From Chitinivibrionales bacterium (GTDB lineage Bacteria; Fibrobacterota; Chitinivibrionia; Chitinivibrionales; WJKA01), in NCBI GenBank assembly GCA_014728215.1, contig WJLZ01000019.1, forward strand, positions 1-44,610: 44,610 bases of DNA, in the 5' to 3' direction. A model generated the notes under the pieces. That model did no database searches. It had not been told where the DNA came from and was given only the letters and a program-made list of their open reading frames with translations. Made by a program: the position numbers and the translations under genes. This document shows positions 16,517-25,681 of the stretch, piece after piece (position 1 is the stretch's first letter; each line of letters opens with the position of its first letter).

Positions 16517-17482
16517 TTATTCCTGATCTCCAGAAATTTTGTTTTCGCACACCGCGGACACTATCTGTTCGATCCCCCGGATAGTGTTGGCAGTATACAC
16601 GTTTGATCCTTTTTTGAACCCATTCACTCGTGCCAGTCCTGAGAGTACTCTTCCGGGACCAATTTCGATAAGCGTGTCAACACCAAGACTCCTGCATCGT
16701 TCCATGCTCTCTCTCCAGTAGACCGGACGGGTGAGTTGCCAGATATTCCGATACTTGATCTCATCGGTATCGGTTTCTTCTTTGCCCGTTGCATTGAGAA
16801 TAAGAGGGGTATGAGGTTTCTGATAGATAACCGGCCGGACCCATTCTTCGAATACAACCCTGGCTTCGGTCATACAATTACTGTGCCAGGGCCCGGCAAC
16901 CGGGAGTTTCCGGCACCGCCCTGTTTTCTCCTGTATGATTCGTTCGGCAAAGGCGTCAAGGGCATCGATTTCGCCGGCGAGTACCACCTGATTGGGAGCA
17001 TTATCGTTTGCAAGAACAATTTTGCCGTCATCATTCATGTCGGCGATATACTCCATGACTGTTTCCAGGGAGACGAAAAGAACAGCCATCATTGTACCAT
17101 TGCATTTTGCTGCAGCGGTATCCATAAGTTCTCCCCGCTTTGCAGCAACAATCACGGCATCTTCATAGCTGAGAACACCAGCGGCGCCCAGCGAGGTAAT
17201 TTCACCCAGAGAATGTCCGAGAACAAAATCCGGTTTGATACCGCTGTCGATAAGTTTTTTATGATACCCAAAGCAAACCGCTGCAAGGATCGGCTGCAGG
17301 AACCGTGCATATCGGAGTGTTTTTTCGGGCCCTGTAAGACAGATTTTTTCCAGATCCTCATGGCAGTAATCACTCCCCAGTTCGATAAGCGATTTAAAAA
17401 AAGGATCCGATTCAAACAAGTCCCGGGCCATACCCACTTCCTGAGATCCCTGACCGGGAAACAAAAATGCAATTTTCTTCAT
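16517..17482 (-). CDS. fabD: malonyl-CoA:ACP transacylase
   Basis: The product has 321 residues, slightly longer than the usual ~310. It loads malonyl groups onto acyl carrier protein for fatty-acid synthesis. The signature FLFPGQGSQEVGM opens the protein. The nucleophile Ser91 lies in LGHSLGEI, Arg116 in AAKRGELM, and His200 in VAGPWHSN, matching the catalytic Ser-His-Arg layout of FabD. It is separated from other fatty-acid genes, unlike the common fab cluster arrangement. No clear Shine-Dalgarno is seen. The C-terminal ~20 residues are polar and may be a lineage extension. Confidence 0.93.
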   Translation of the reverse strand: MKKIAFLFPGQGSQEVGMARDLFESDPFFKSLIELGSDYCHEDLEKICLTGPEKTLRYARFLQPILAAVCFGYHKKLIDSGIKPDFVLGHSLGEITSLGAAGVLSYEDAVIVAAKRGELMDTAAAKCNGTMMAVLFVSLETVMEYIADMNDDGKIVLANDNAPNQVVLAGEIDALDAFAERIIQEKTGRCRKLPVAGPWHSNCMTEARVVFEEWVRPVIYQKPHTPLILNATGKEETDTDEIKYRNIWQLTRPVYWRESMERCRSLGVDTLIEIGPGRVLSGLARVNGFKKGSNVYTANTIRGIEQIVSAVCENKISGDQE

Positions 17483-17683
17483 ATAATCCTGATCCGATCG
17501 GACTGCCGTCTAAAAAAGATTGAAAAATACTTTCCGGAGAAAAATAACATCAAAGAATAGTGGAGGTTGAATTATTTGCATTCTTGTTGTATTTGGAGTA
17601 ATTTTAATTTTCGACGTGTACCAAATTTGAATTCTTAATTATCTTTTTCAGGTATCACACACCACAGAAAAATAACATACATA

Positions 17684-18940
17684 ATGCATACGCTTCTAAT
17701 CCTTTCGCTTCTTCTTCTCCTCGGCAAAGCAACCCCCTATCTTTTCAATAAAATTAAGCTCCCGCCACTTGTTGGTTTGATTTTTTTAGGAATCATTCTT
17801 GGTCCTACCCTCTTAGGAGTTATCGAACCACCCGAATTGACCGCTTCGTCATTTAAAGAGCGGGTCGTTTCCCACTATGGCAATGAGAAAGAGACCGTCG
17901 AGTTATCCGAAATGCTTCCCAGCCAGGTCACCTGGGAAATAATCCATTTCTTTTCTCTGATCGGGGTTATTATCCTTCTCTTTATTGCAGGTCTTGAAAC
18001 CGACATCCGTACTTTTGTACGGGCGGGAAAAACATCATCTATGGTCGCGTTCGGGGGCATTGTTTTTCCTTTTATTCTTGGTTTTTTAGTATCACTCCTT
18101 TTTGATCCCGCAAATATCAACCGGGCTCTTCTTGTCGGGACACTCCTTACCGCAACATCGGTATCGGTATCAGTCATGTCACTGATGGCACATAAAAAGA
18201 TTCAGTCCAAAGAAGGCACGACAATCATCACCGCCGCGATTATCGATGATATTATCGGCATTATTATTCTCTCAATTGTCCTTGCCGCCATAAGTGGCGA
18301 TAAAAACGGTGTCTTAATCAATATTCTGCTCATGGTTGTTTATCTGGTAGGTTCCGTAGCATTCGGGTGGTTCCTGGTGCCTTTTTTTATGAATATTTCG
18401 AAAAAAATGAGTGAACCCAAAAGCGTTACAGCAGTTGCGCTGGCCCTGATGTTCCTTTTTGCCGCTGCTGCAGAATTATCTCATATTGCCGGTATCACGG
18501 GGGCATATCTTGCAGGATTGTTTATTGGAAGAACTCATTTGAAAAAGGCGGTCAAGGAGAATATCGAAATTATCGGACATTCCCTTTTTGTCCCCCTCTT
18601 TTTCATATTTATCGGTCTTCAAATCGATTTAAAACAGGGAAACTACAACTGGGGATTCATAATTCTTTTTGTACTTGTTGCTCTTGTGGGTAAATTTGTT
18701 GGTTCGGGATTACTCGCCCGTTTGAGCGGATTCTCGATGAAAAGCTCTTTTATTATTGGCGCGGGTATGATGCCCCGGGGTGAAGTTGCCCTGGTAATAG
18801 CGTCGCTGGGCCTTCGGTACTCCAACATTTTTGATCCCGGCATAATCGCAGCCACCGTGCTGTTAATCATCACTTCATCTTTCCTGACTCCCATCCTTCT
18901 CGAACGGGGGTTTGTTGGAAAGGAGGCAAAACATGCTTAA
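17684..18940 (+). CDS. cation:proton antiporter (CPA2 family)
   Basis: The product has 418 residues and about 12 transmembrane helices. It exchanges Na+ or K+ for H+ across the inner membrane. Typical features are the opening LLLLGKATPYLFNKIKLPPLVG, the LGPTLLG turn, FIAGLETDI near residue 105, and the buried acidic pair in AAIIDDIIGI, which carries the cation-binding Asp-Asp of electrogenic CPA2 members. There is no C-terminal RCK or TrkA-N domain. Its last codons overlap the start of the next gene by 8 bases, so the partner protein is probably made in step with it. No strong Shine-Dalgarno precedes the ATG at 17684. Confidence 0.9.
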   Translation: MHTLLILSLLLLLGKATPYLFNKIKLPPLVGLIFLGIILGPTLLGVIEPPELTASSFKERVVSHYGNEKETVELSEMLPSQVTWEIIHFFSLIGVIILLFIAGLETDIRTFVRAGKTSSMVAFGGIVFPFILGFLVSLLFDPANINRALLVGTLLTATSVSVSVMSLMAHKKIQSKEGTTIITAAIIDDIIGIIILSIVLAAISGDKNGVLINILLMVVYLVGSVAFGWFLVPFFMNISKKMSEPKSVTAVALALMFLFAAAAELSHIAGITGAYLAGLFIGRTHLKKAVKENIEIIGHSLFVPLFFIFIGLQIDLKQGNYNWGFIILFVLVALVGKFVGSGLLARLSGFSMKSSFIIGAGMMPRGEVALVIASLGLRYSNIFDPGIIAATVLLIITSSFLTPILLERGFVGKEAKHA

Positions 18941-19748
18941 GGAACTCATCGAAAAAGGAGGTATTCTGCATAATCCCGACTTCTCGAAAAAAGAGGAGTT
19001 GTTCAAGTGGATTGCAGAAACCGCAGAGAAAAAAGGTATAATTGAGTCCGCCGACGAGTTTTATCTTGCGCTCATCGAACGCGAAAACCAAATGAGTACC
19101 GAAATCGAACCGGGCATCAGCTTCCCCCATGCAAAGCACCCCTCAGTCAAAGAAATGTTCCTGTATGTTGTCATATCGCATAAGGGGATCCGCTTTGGAG
19201 GCCTGGGTTCGAAAGTCAAGATCATCTTCCTGGTCGGTACGCCGATGGATTCTCAGCATTATCTCGATGTAATGGCGGCAATCGCCCGTATGCTGCATAG
19301 TAAGGAAGTGAAAAATGCGCTCAAAGCCTCCGAAAGCAGCAGTGAAGTCATTTCGATCATCGATGGCTTTACTCAAGCCGCTCTGAGCGAAAAAGTTGCC
19401 CATCGGAATCGTCTGGGCCTTTTCCTGATACTCTCCGACGGTGAATCCATGGAAAGCGCGATGGAACTGGCTATTGCGCTTGGTGTTAAGGGCACGTCGG
19501 TAATGGACGGCACCAATGTGGCCGCCAAAATTGCCCTCAGCTTCCCCTTTGCATCACTTTTCTCTGCACGAAACGACCGGCTCAGTTCGAAAGTACTGAT
19601 AGGGATTATCGAACATGAAGAGATCGCCGGCCGGATGTATGCACACCTGAAAAAGGAAGGTATCGATCTGGCAACCCCGGGAACAGGAACGCTTTTTACC
19701 ATGCCCCTCTCGACAGTATATGGGGGTGTTGATGAAGAATTTTTCTAA
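18933..19748 (+). CDS. PTS EIIA-like protein with C-terminal regulatory domain (antiporter partner)
   Basis: The product has 271 residues. Residues 1-145 form an EIIA type-2 (mannitol/nitrogen PTS) domain with the phosphorylatable His66 in GISFPHAKHP and a following VVISHKGIRFGG strand. Residues ~155-271 are a second alpha/beta domain (LGLFLILSDGESMESAMELA, then LATPGTGTLFTMPLSTVYGG) that looks P-II-like or ferredoxin-fold-like; this assignment is tentative. The gene overlaps the antiporter by 8 bases (ATG inside the antiporter's final codons) and has its own GGAAAGGAGG. The pairing suggests a soluble subunit that controls ion exchange according to PTS phosphorylation state. No other PTS gene is nearby. 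Confidence 0.82.
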   Translation: MLKELIEKGGILHNPDFSKKEELFKWIAETAEKKGIIESADEFYLALIERENQMSTEIEPGISFPHAKHPSVKEMFLYVVISHKGIRFGGLGSKVKIIFLVGTPMDSQHYLDVMAAIARMLHSKEVKNALKASESSSEVISIIDGFTQAALSEKVAHRNRLGLFLILSDGESMESAMELAIALGVKGTSVMDGTNVAAKIALSFPFASLFSARNDRLSSKVLIGIIEHEEIAGRMYAHLKKEGIDLATPGTGTLFTMPLSTVYGGVDEEFF

Positions 19749-19789
19749 AAAACTTATGAAAATATGTAATATATTATTTTATAATACTT

Positions 19790-20323
19790 ATGTGGAATGA
19801 CAATTTTGACGACAATGTACATCGATGGGCTGATAATTATCAGAATCCCGATCAGCGGGAAGTATACTTAAAAACAACCATACTTCGGAAACCGATTGCC
19901 GGTATTGTATCAGGGTATCATGAACTTCCGTACATTTTAATCGCGCCCGATGAAGATAATTCATCGCATAGCATTGAGGTGAACGGGAAAATAAGCGTTT
20001 CACCGCGGTTTGTTATATCGCCCGGCATGCTTGAAGAAACGTTCGGGGAAGTGTTTGACGAAGAAACATTTGATAATCAGCTCCAGGGACGATTATTCAG
20101 TTTTGCTAATGTCCGCAAAAAAAACCTTAAAGTGCAGAGCGAATATTTTCAGATGAAAAATATCGATGAGCATCCTGAAAAATATGCCGATAAGGTTCAG
20201 GACCGCCTGATGAGTCAGGAAAACATCAAATCTGCATTGATATTCGGCCCGGTATTCAAGTATTATCCCATATCCCTAGACCGTTTCATTACAGAGATAA
20301 TCGAAAGAGAATTCCGCGCCTGA
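19790..20323 (+). CDS. hypothetical protein
   Basis: The product has 177 residues, no signal peptide or membrane segment, and is not recognised. It is acidic and aromatic-rich at the start (MWNDNFDDNVHRWADNYQN) and has a central beta-rich part (SIEVNGKISVSPRFVISPG) and a mixed C-terminal half (SALIFGPVFKYYPISLDRF). There is no Shine-Dalgarno; instead TATAAT lies at 19780-19785, ending 4 bases before the ATG, which would fit a leaderless transcript or mean the true start is further in. The gene begins 41 bases after the EIIA gene and is followed closely by a small ORF, so these may form one small group. Confidence 0.62.
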   Translation: MWNDNFDDNVHRWADNYQNPDQREVYLKTTILRKPIAGIVSGYHELPYILIAPDEDNSSHSIEVNGKISVSPRFVISPGMLEETFGEVFDEETFDNQLQGRLFSFANVRKKNLKVQSEYFQMKNIDEHPEKYADKVQDRLMSQENIKSALIFGPVFKYYPISLDRFITEIIEREFRA

Positions 20324-20346
20324 GATTGCCTGAGAGGATAATTGTT

Positions 20347-20559
20347 ATGTACGAAAAGCCACAATATCTTACCCCCGGGGGGTATAAACGCATGTCAAAA
20401 AACCCCTATAAAAAAGACGAGCAGAACTCTCAGGCGAATAAAAAGGCACTCCCATCAAAAAACCTCCCTGTACAGAATCGGCGTCCGAAACGAACTATCG
20501 ATGAAAAAACCGCCAAACTTATTGCCGAAGCGATCAAAACCATGATGCACAGCAAATAA
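20347..20559 (+). CDS. small basic hypothetical protein
   Basis: The product has 70 residues, strongly basic (many Lys, Arg, Pro and Asn), with a short helical C-terminus (IDEKTAKLIAEAIKTMMHSK). The composition resembles a disordered nucleic-acid-binding or ribosome-associated small protein, but no family is recognised. GAGAGG lies 9 bases before the ATG at 20347; a TTG at 20326 is a less likely start. It follows the 177-residue gene after 23 bases and precedes the 144-residue membrane gene by 40 bases, with the same orientation. Confidence 0.55.
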   Translation: MYEKPQYLTPGGYKRMSKNPYKKDEQNSQANKKALPSKNLPVQNRRPKRTIDEKTAKLIAEAIKTMMHSK

Positions 20560-20599
20560 CCGGTAGTCACTCTTCAGCAAAATTCAGGAAACAGGTCGT

Positions 20600-21034
20600 A
20601 TGTGGATTTTCAACTTTTACCGTTTTTATTGTGCGATTCTCGCCGGTGGCCTGGTATATGCTTTTTTCATAAGGTCGATATGGATATGGATACTCAGTAC
20701 TATTATTGTCCGTGTTCTCTGGTTTGCGATTGAACGGGCAATTGAGTCTGCCCGGATAAACGCTTCATTTCAAAAACATATTCCAAAATTCAAAGAACAG
20801 TTCGGTCCCTACGGAATTCGCCTTGCAAACAAAGCCGAAAAAAACAGCCGCATCAGAAAGAGCCTTGCCGAGGTATTTACCGATGATCCTAAAAAACTGA
20901 AAAAATCGGTCGAGCAGCTTGAGGTCATGGATGCTCTCTTTCAGGCGGGAATGCGCCCCGAAGGCGATGAGTATCTGCTCCACGATCTGAAACTGAAATA
21001 CGGCAAAAATCGATTAGAGCAGCAAAATAAGTAA
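20600..21034 (+). CDS. small membrane protein of unknown function
   Basis: The product has 144 residues. Two closely spaced hydrophobic helices lie near the N-terminus (about 8-45: YCAILAGGLVYAFFI and IWILSTIIVRVLWFAI), followed by a soluble, charged C-terminal part (about 50-140) with a helical register (KKLKKSVEQLEVMDALFQAG). It is probably anchored in the inner membrane with a cytoplasmic helical domain. AGGAAACAGGT precedes the ATG. It ends 11 bases from the stop of the convergent 1068-residue gene. No family is recognised. Confidence 0.62.
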   Translation: MWIFNFYRFYCAILAGGLVYAFFIRSIWIWILSTIIVRVLWFAIERAIESARINASFQKHIPKFKEQFGPYGIRLANKAEKNSRIRKSLAEVFTDDPKKLKKSVEQLEVMDALFQAGMRPEGDEYLLHDLKLKYGKNRLEQQNK

Positions 21035-21045
21035 GTGTCCCCTCA

Positions 21046-24000
21046 TCAATCACAGGGAACTTTTATTACTTTCGATGGATTTTTTCCTGGCACAAAGATC
21101 ATGGTTTTTACACAGCTCTGATTTCCTCTCACAAAATTCATCTGATGAGTGCCTGAAAACACCATCAAATCACCCGAATTAGTTCGGCCGATCAGCTTGC
21201 CGTCCATGTAGACCGTTGCTCCGGGAGGTATGGATGAAATAAATATCGTCCCATCCTCGCCATCTCCCTGCGGTACCTGGGTATACTGTTTTTTCGGGGA
21301 AACCGAGATACTTTTTTTCTGTTTTTCCTTTTTTGAAGGTGCAGCAATAGCTTTCTGCTCCATTTTTGCGCTGGTTGTGAGAGGAGCTGGAGCTAAAGGG
21401 GTGTTCTTTTTAGCCACAGGCGTTGATTTGGCCGCGGTTTTCACTGAAGGCTTCTGGGAGACAGCAGGCGGCTTTTTATCCAGAACAGCCGCAAGTTTCG
21501 CCACTTCCTCCCTTTTCTTTTCGATAAGATCTTCTTTCGATGTAATTATCGTATGAGAAGTTTTGGCTGCCATAAACGCCTGTTTGGCCGCCTCGATACT
21601 GTCCTGAGCTATCTTTTCCATTTCTGCCGTCAGGGTTTCAGCCTTCTTTTTTTGTGCTGCAATTGTGCTGTCGATACGGGCTGTTGCGCTGCTCAATGAC
21701 AGCTCCATCGTCTGTTTTTCTTCATACAGTGCAATACTGTCGGCAATAAGCTTTTCTCTTTTTCCCAGAAGGGCGGCAAGTTCTTTTTCCTTTTGGGCAA
21801 TCAGTGAGTCCTGGCGGGAAATTTTCAGATGCGATTCCTCCGCGGATTGCAGGGTCGCAGCCTGTGCTTCACTCATCTTTTCTTTGTTGTTTTCGAGCAA
21901 ATCGTCATAAGCGGTTATTTCTTTTTCCACCGAATCTATCGTTTGCCGCTTAGTACGGTACGTATACACCATTTTTTCGATTTTGGCTTTCTCTTCTTTT
22001 TGCTGCTCAACACTGTCGCTTACGGCATTGTCCCGGTCAGCAACGAGTTTATCAAGCTCCTTTTCCTTTTTCTCAAGTTGCGCAGAAAGCTTTTTAATTT
22101 CCTGTTCGATCAGTGTCCGGTTTGAAGCCAGTTTCTTCTCCAGTGCGTCGAGATCCTTTTTGTTACCTTTAACCGCACGAGTGATAGCCATGATCTTCTC
22201 ATGGGATTTCTTTGCCATTTCCTGTGCTGCTTCTTCCTCTTCGGATACTTTATCCGCAGCTTTGGTACGACGGGTCTCTGTTTCGCTTATCTCTTTTTCT
22301 TTCAGCACAACAAGGCTGTCCAGCTCATCAACTTTGCTGCGGGCACGAAGAGCCAGTTCTCCGATTTTCCGTTCCACCTCGGCGCTGTCATTCCCGAGCA
22401 TCCGAATTGTCTGCTCAACAGCTTCGAGTTCAACAGAATGAGTATCAACACCAGCGGTCTGCTTCACAATTTTCTTGTGTGCCGAAGCAAGCGATTTTTC
22501 CAGTTCCTTATGTTCGAGTTCGTTTTCATTTATGCTGTTTTCCTTTTTCCGGGTCAGCTTCCGGATTTTTTCTTCATGAGCATCGCTGGCGGCTAGTTTT
22601 TCGTTTATCCTGTCAGAGAGTTTTTTCAGTTTAGATTTCTTCTCTGTTTCTATCGCGATACTGTCCTGCTTTATGGCATTCCTTTTGTTCTCAATCCCGG
22701 CCATCGCTTTTTGGGCATCACCGATCATCTTTTCGATCCGCTCACTTGTCTTTTGAGAAACATCATTTTCGGCAGCCCCTTTTTTCTGTAGAGCCACACT
22801 GTCGACATGAATCTTTTCCCTTTTAAGTTCCAGTTCGACGATCTCCTTTTCCAGCGAAGTAACAACATTATCCTGCGCACTCACCAGCATGACAACACTA
22901 TCTCTTTCCTCTTTGTGATTCGAGACAAGATTCGTGCTGTCCCGACGGATTCTGCCGGATTTTTCTTCCATCAATTCTCTTTTCAAACCGGTGGATTCAA
23001 CAAGACTGTCCAGAGCGATTCGCTTTTGTTCCAGTGTCCATCCCTCCCACGTCTTCTCCCGTGCTGCAATATCCGGATTTTTTGCAAGGTTTTCTTTTTC
23101 GCCGAGCAGTAATCCGAGTTCCCGTTGTCTGTTAGTGAATTCATCCGACCGCGCCGCCTTCTCCTCATCACTGAGGTTCATCAACTCGGCCAATTGCCGT
23201 TTGGTCCAGTCGACTTCCATATCTTTGCGTATCTTATCCTGATGCAGTTTCAATTGTTCGTATTCGGATTCGGCAGCGACAAGAAGCGAATCGGCACGCC
23301 TGATTTGCGCCTTCATCTCCCCCGACTCCTGCTCCTGCTTTTTGACAACCGCGGCACTGTCCGAACTAATTGCCGCGCCTTTCTCCTTCTGTGAAGCAAG
23401 CTCCTTTTTCTTTTCCGCTATTTTTATGTCAATGCTCTTCGCTTCGGTTTTGTATCCTTTTAACCTCTCTTGAAGAGAACTGCCGGCAGTAACACTCTTT
23501 TCTTCAACCTCTTTTTTCCGTCGCTCAAGCCCCCGGACCTCCAGGTCTTTCCTCGCATATACGCTGTCGATTTTTTCTCTTTTGGTCACGAGGCTGTCGA
23601 TCCGGCGTTTCATGCCTCCAACAAGTGTCAGGCTGTCGGCACGTAATTGCTCCACTCCTGAATCCGCTTCGGATTGTTTTTTTTCTTCAGCGTGTATCAG
23701 TGAGTCCAGTTCTTTGCGGCTCTTTTCCCCCGATTCCAGAATCACCGTCATTTTTTCCTGCAGAGCGATGCTGTCTTTTTGAAGAGTATCAAGACGGTGA
23801 ATATAAATTTCGAGGTTTTGCTGCAACGAATGACGGGATTTCCGGGCGGCATCGATTTTTTGGGCCAGGTCCGCAAGCTTATCATTCTTCTTTGCTTCGG
23901 CCTGTTCAAGGTTTTTTCTCGCCTCTTTTTTGTTGGAAAGTAATGATTTCAGCTCTGCGGCCTGTGCTTGTGCAGTACTGTCTATATGCTCTTTTTCTTT

Positions 24001-24252
24001 TTTTAAAACAGCGATTTTTTCTGATGCACGGCCTTGCCCGGCAATGCTGTCATCAACCGCCTCTTCCTGCAGGGCCAGCAGAGAGTCTCTCGCCATCTCA
24101 TTCTCTGTTATGTCTTGTTGTAAGTTCTGCTCTGTTGCATTCAGATCATCGAGTCTGCTCTGTGCAAAAAGAGGTACATTTAAGATGATAGTGCATAAGC
24201 AAGCACTATTAAAAATTGCAGATACAAGAAATGAAACCTGCTTTCTGTTCAT
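21046..24252 (-). CDS. giant exported coiled-coil protein with C-terminal PEGA domain
   Basis: The product has 1068 residues. The signal peptide (about 1-31) ends near LNVPLFAQS. Residues ~35-920 are an almost uninterrupted coiled coil, extremely rich in Lys, Glu, Ala and Ser, carrying at least 24 Asp-Ser pairs such as KDSIALQEK, IDSLVTKRE and RQDSLIAQKE; these make an irregular repeat. Residues ~930-1000 are a Lys/Pro/Ala-rich linker (VAKKNTPLAPAP). The last ~70 residues form a PEGA domain (IFISSIPPGATVYMDGKLIG), a fold tied to surface-layer or cell-wall binding. A fibrous periplasmic or surface protein is the best guess. It converges with the small membrane gene. No close family is recognised beyond the PEGA domain. 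Confidence 0.8.
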   Translation of the reverse strand: MNRKQVSFLVSAIFNSACLCTIILNVPLFAQSRLDDLNATEQNLQQDITENEMARDSLLALQEEAVDDSIAGQGRASEKIAVLKKEKEHIDSTAQAQAAELKSLLSNKKEARKNLEQAEAKKNDKLADLAQKIDAARKSRHSLQQNLEIYIHRLDTLQKDSIALQEKMTVILESGEKSRKELDSLIHAEEKKQSEADSGVEQLRADSLTLVGGMKRRIDSLVTKREKIDSVYARKDLEVRGLERRKKEVEEKSVTAGSSLQERLKGYKTEAKSIDIKIAEKKKELASQKEKGAAISSDSAAVVKKQEQESGEMKAQIRRADSLLVAAESEYEQLKLHQDKIRKDMEVDWTKRQLAELMNLSDEEKAARSDEFTNRQRELGLLLGEKENLAKNPDIAAREKTWEGWTLEQKRIALDSLVESTGLKRELMEEKSGRIRRDSTNLVSNHKEERDSVVMLVSAQDNVVTSLEKEIVELELKREKIHVDSVALQKKGAAENDVSQKTSERIEKMIGDAQKAMAGIENKRNAIKQDSIAIETEKKSKLKKLSDRINEKLAASDAHEEKIRKLTRKKENSINENELEHKELEKSLASAHKKIVKQTAGVDTHSVELEAVEQTIRMLGNDSAEVERKIGELALRARSKVDELDSLVVLKEKEISETETRRTKAADKVSEEEEAAQEMAKKSHEKIMAITRAVKGNKKDLDALEKKLASNRTLIEQEIKKLSAQLEKKEKELDKLVADRDNAVSDSVEQQKEEKAKIEKMVYTYRTKRQTIDSVEKEITAYDDLLENNKEKMSEAQAATLQSAEESHLKISRQDSLIAQKEKELAALLGKREKLIADSIALYEEKQTMELSLSSATARIDSTIAAQKKKAETLTAEMEKIAQDSIEAAKQAFMAAKTSHTIITSKEDLIEKKREEVAKLAAVLDKKPPAVSQKPSVKTAAKSTPVAKKNTPLAPAPLTTSAKMEQKAIAAPSKKEKQKKSISVSPKKQYTQVPQGDGEDGTIFISSIPPGATVYMDGKLIGRTNSGDLMVFSGTHQMNFVRGNQSCVKTMIFVPGKNPSKVIKVPCD

Positions 24253-24702
24253 TGAATCTCCTGACGCGCTTTAAGATTCTGCATCATAGACAACTGCATA
24301 TCTTTTCGGCACCGACCCGACACTCTTTGTCACGATAGATGTGTAAGTCTAAGCCACAATAGATGTTGCCCTGAGGCTGGGTATCCTCATGTTAGCAGAT
24401 TATTATAATAAATTAAGAATTGGGCAGTATTTCATACCACATTTATTTGATCTTTTTTAAATCCTGTAGCATAGCGAGTGGGCAGATGAAAACCGACACC
24501 GGTGAAATGCAATCGCACAGCTCGATTTCTTTGGTGAGAAGTCCTGATTCTTCACAGCCGAAAAGAACGACGACAGTGGCCCGACCGGCACAAAAATGAT
24601 TTGCAGGTAAACACAGCCGTCCTTTATTACTCCATTCACCCTTCACAACAGTATTTTTACTCTTCTGGGATATCGACATTTAAAATCATCAATGAGAATG
24701 AA
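24253..24702. other. 450-base gap upstream of the tRNA-dihydrouridine synthase
   Basis: The region separates two divergent genes. It contains a partial direct repeat (CACGATAGATGTGTAAG near 24330 and CACAATAGATGTTG near 24356) and AT-rich DNA near 24400-24420. A minus-strand ORF of 78 codons (24443-24679) contains a KGRLCLPANHF stretch vaguely like AbrB/MraZ proteins, but lacks a Shine-Dalgarno and is not called. No clear promoter was identified. Confidence 0.35.
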
Positions 24703-25653
24703 ATGAAGCGACACAGTCTCTACCTTGCCCCCTTGCGCGGCATTACCAGTCATATTTTTCGTACAGTCTATGCCACTCATTTTGATGGTATCGATCTGGC
24801 GGTTTCGCCCTTTGTTCCAACGGTAAAGGGACGAGTTGTTCGCCGAACGCATATCCGCGATTTACTCCCTGAAAATAATACCGTCATGCCGTTAATACCG
24901 CAGGTAATCGGTAATGATCCCGATACATTTATTATACTGGCTAAATGTCTCGCCGAACTCGGATATACCGAAATCAACTGGAATCTCGGGTGTCCTTTTC
25001 CTCAGGTTACTAAAAAAAAGCGTGGTTCGGGCTTGCTCCCTTTTCCTGATATAATCGAATCGTTTCTGGACAGAGTTATGCCGTCCCTTGAGATTAAACT
25101 TTCGATAAAAGTTCGACTCGGCCTCGATTCACCGACCGAGCTGCATACGCTCATCCCTCTTTTTAACGCCTACCCTCTTTCCGAACTCATTATCCACCCT
25201 CGAACAGGAGCACAACTTTACAGGGGGTGCGTAGATCTCGAAGCTTTTTCGGAATGCCTTTGCTTATGCAAGCATTCAGTTGTCTATAACGGGGATATAC
25301 GAAGGGATGATGATTTTCTCAAGTACAGCCGCAGATTTCCTTCGGTACAATCATGGATGATCGGCCGGGGGGTAATCGCCGATCCTTTCCTCCCCTATCG
25401 AATTAAAAACAGGGATATCAATGTGCCTGATAAAACGCGGCGACTCGGGCGCTTTCATGATGATCTTTTCGATCATTACTCCGAAGCTGTAGACAACCGG
25501 AGGCATGTTCTTGGTATTATGAAGGAACTCTGGTCACTTCTTGCTTACTCATTTCCAGATACGCCAAATCTCCTAAAAAATATCCGGCGCATCAAAACCT
25601 GCGATAAATATACCGAATATATGGACGATTTTTTTGCATCCTGCGATACGTAA
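24703..25653 (+). CDS. tRNA-dihydrouridine synthase family protein
   Basis: The product has 316 residues, typical of the DusC/DusA-like flavin enzymes, which reduce uridines in the tRNA D-loop using FMN and NADPH. The N-terminus LYLAPLRGITSHIFR matches the family opening. Cys97 in NWNLGCPFPQV is the catalytic cysteine, followed by KKRGSGLL. SIKVRLG and LIIHPRTGAQLY supply the FMN and substrate loops, and VVYNGDI and IGRGVIADPFL complete the TIM barrel. Start 24703 was chosen because it opens with MKRHSLYLAP and the longer frame adds unrelated residues; only a weak GAGAATGAA precedes it. The metallophosphoesterase gene ends 29 bases downstream on the opposite strand. Confidence 0.9.
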   Translation: MKRHSLYLAPLRGITSHIFRTVYATHFDGIDLAVSPFVPTVKGRVVRRTHIRDLLPENNTVMPLIPQVIGNDPDTFIILAKCLAELGYTEINWNLGCPFPQVTKKKRGSGLLPFPDIIESFLDRVMPSLEIKLSIKVRLGLDSPTELHTLIPLFNAYPLSELIIHPRTGAQLYRGCVDLEAFSECLCLCKHSVVYNGDIRRDDDFLKYSRRFPSVQSWMIGRGVIADPFLPYRIKNRDINVPDKTRRLGRFHDDLFDHYSEAVDNRRHVLGIMKELWSLLAYSFPDTPNLLKNIRRIKTCDKYTEYMDDFFASCDT

Positions 25654-25681
25654 TGGTTGCCGGATCCCCTCAAAAAGTAAC

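Noticed and set aside
24443-24679. 78-residue minus-strand ORF with KGRLCLP stretch, possible AbrB/MraZ-like protein
   Set aside because: The match is only a few residues, there is no Shine-Dalgarno, the composition is Cys-rich and odd, and the start lies close to the dus leader.
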